64,000 nt of DNA, taken from contig JBBBDQ010001122.1 of NCBI GenBank assembly GCA_037127315.1, positions 6,294,501 through 6,358,500 of the forward strand, given 5' to 3'. Below the pieces are notes generated by a model that saw only the letters and a program-made list of their open reading frames with translations, did not search any database and had not been told where the DNA came from. Below, piece by piece: positions 63,472 through 64,000 of this stretch; positions within the stretch are counted from its first letter, which is position 1, and the number at the start of each line of letters is the position of its first letter. This DNA comes from Ascarosepion bandense (taxonomy: Eukaryota; Mollusca; Cephalopoda; Sepiida; Sepiidae). Made by a program: the position numbers and the translations under genes.

Positions 63472-64000
63472 ATTAAGTAGTAATTAGTGGGGCTCAGTTT
63501 ATTACTTCATAACAATAGAAAACCAATCCCCCACTTTATGCCCAGTAAAATCTTTAATTGTTTCCAACTGTTATGTTCCGTCAGTTAAGTGCCATACGTG
63601 ATACACGTTATGACTGACTGGGCAGAAGATTTTCTATCCTGCTCTTTAAACTATAGCTGAAGGGAGAAGAGACGGATTGTATTAGTAAGTAGTAATTAGT
63701 GGGGGGTCAGTTTATTATTTAATAACAATAGAAAACTGATCCCCCACTTTTTGTCCAGTAGAAGCTTTACTTATGTTTTCAACTATTATCTTTATTCAGT
63801 CATTTAAGTGCCATATGTGATACACGCTTGGGCGATCATGTCTTTTTTGAGACATGACTGACTGGGCAGAAGATTTTCCTACAGTAAAATGGAGAGAAAT
63901 TATTATTAAAACAAAAAGTAATGGTAACCTACTGTAGGAAAATCTTCCACCCAGTCAGTCATGTCTCTTTTGAGACCTGATCACCCAAGCATGTATTACA
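63472..64000. repeat. Duplicated segment with SINE type A tails in opposite orientations
   Basis: 63472-63680 and 63684-63900 are direct copies ('TAGTAATTAGTGGGG', 'AACAATAGAAAAC(C/T)(A/G)ATCCCCCACTTT', 'AAGTGCCATA(C/T)GTGATACACG'). Each carries a minus-strand SINE tail. 63915-64000 is the plus-strand tail, giving an inverted pair with 63800-63890. It runs off the window. Confidence 0.8.

Noticed and set aside
63103..63487. 102-112-codon ORFs on both strands
   Set aside because: A 39-bp unit (13 codons) keeps all frames open; no splice connection to the gene.

Overview
The window is animal nuclear DNA: AT-rich, with introns, and dominated by transposons and simple repeats. The only host gene I can support is on the + strand. 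It is a multi-exon gene for an RPGR-like protein (retinitis pigmentosa GTPase regulator, an RCC1 beta-propeller protein of the ciliary base). Fifteen exons between 11304 and 62345 join in one continuous reading frame of about 672 codons with GT-AG introns. The 5' exons (start codon, first propeller strands) and the 3' end lie outside the window or were not recognised. A mollusc, most likely a coleoid cephalopod, is suggested by the repeats: 5S-rRNA-headed and tRNA-like SINEs, a 'CCATGCTAGCATGG' dispersed repeat, Penelope-like elements and CR1/RTE-like LINEs. That assignment is inference from repeat style, not a database match.

Layout. 1-11300 is upstream intron or flank. It holds four Penelope-like pieces, an unclassified dispersed repeat, a 35-bp minisatellite inside an inverted-repeat element, tRNA-like SINEs with clear target-site duplications (TSDs), and the first 5S-headed SINE. 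11304-21733 holds exons 1-4 (RCC1 repeats 1-3), plus a LINE reverse-transcriptase segment amplified in tandem, a solo LTR and a hAT-like element. 21734-40942 holds exons 5-8 (RCC1 repeats 4-6 and the start of the linker), with tandem arrays, a truncated minus-strand Ty3/Gypsy element, Tc1 and mariner relics and a large foldback. 40943-62345 holds exons 9-15 (linker, then a Lys/Glu-rich tail), with LINE fragments, inverted duplications, a 125-bp satellite and the second 5S-SINE type. 62346-64000 is the next intron, starting with an RTE-like fragment and a 39-bp array.

The exons would encode the propeller, which in vertebrate RPGR binds RPGRIP1 and PDE6D at the transition zone, and a charged low-complexity tail comparable in position and composition, but not in Glu-Gly repeat sequence, to the vertebrate RPGR C-terminal region.

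The most notable non-coding finding is a set of hammerhead-ribozyme folds. The best is on the minus strand at 5543-5601, with intact core and three paired helices. Weaker relatives are at 3423-3470 and 55932-55976 (+). The first two lie roughly 500-600 bp (after subtracting a SINE) downstream of the GIY-YIG end of a Penelope-like ORF, where such elements are known to carry hammerheads. Other signals are 5S-headed SINEs with two unrelated bodies, several near-palindromic foldbacks next to RPGR exons, tandem amplification of a YADD reverse-transcriptase core, and a candidate -1 frameshift site in the Gypsy relic.
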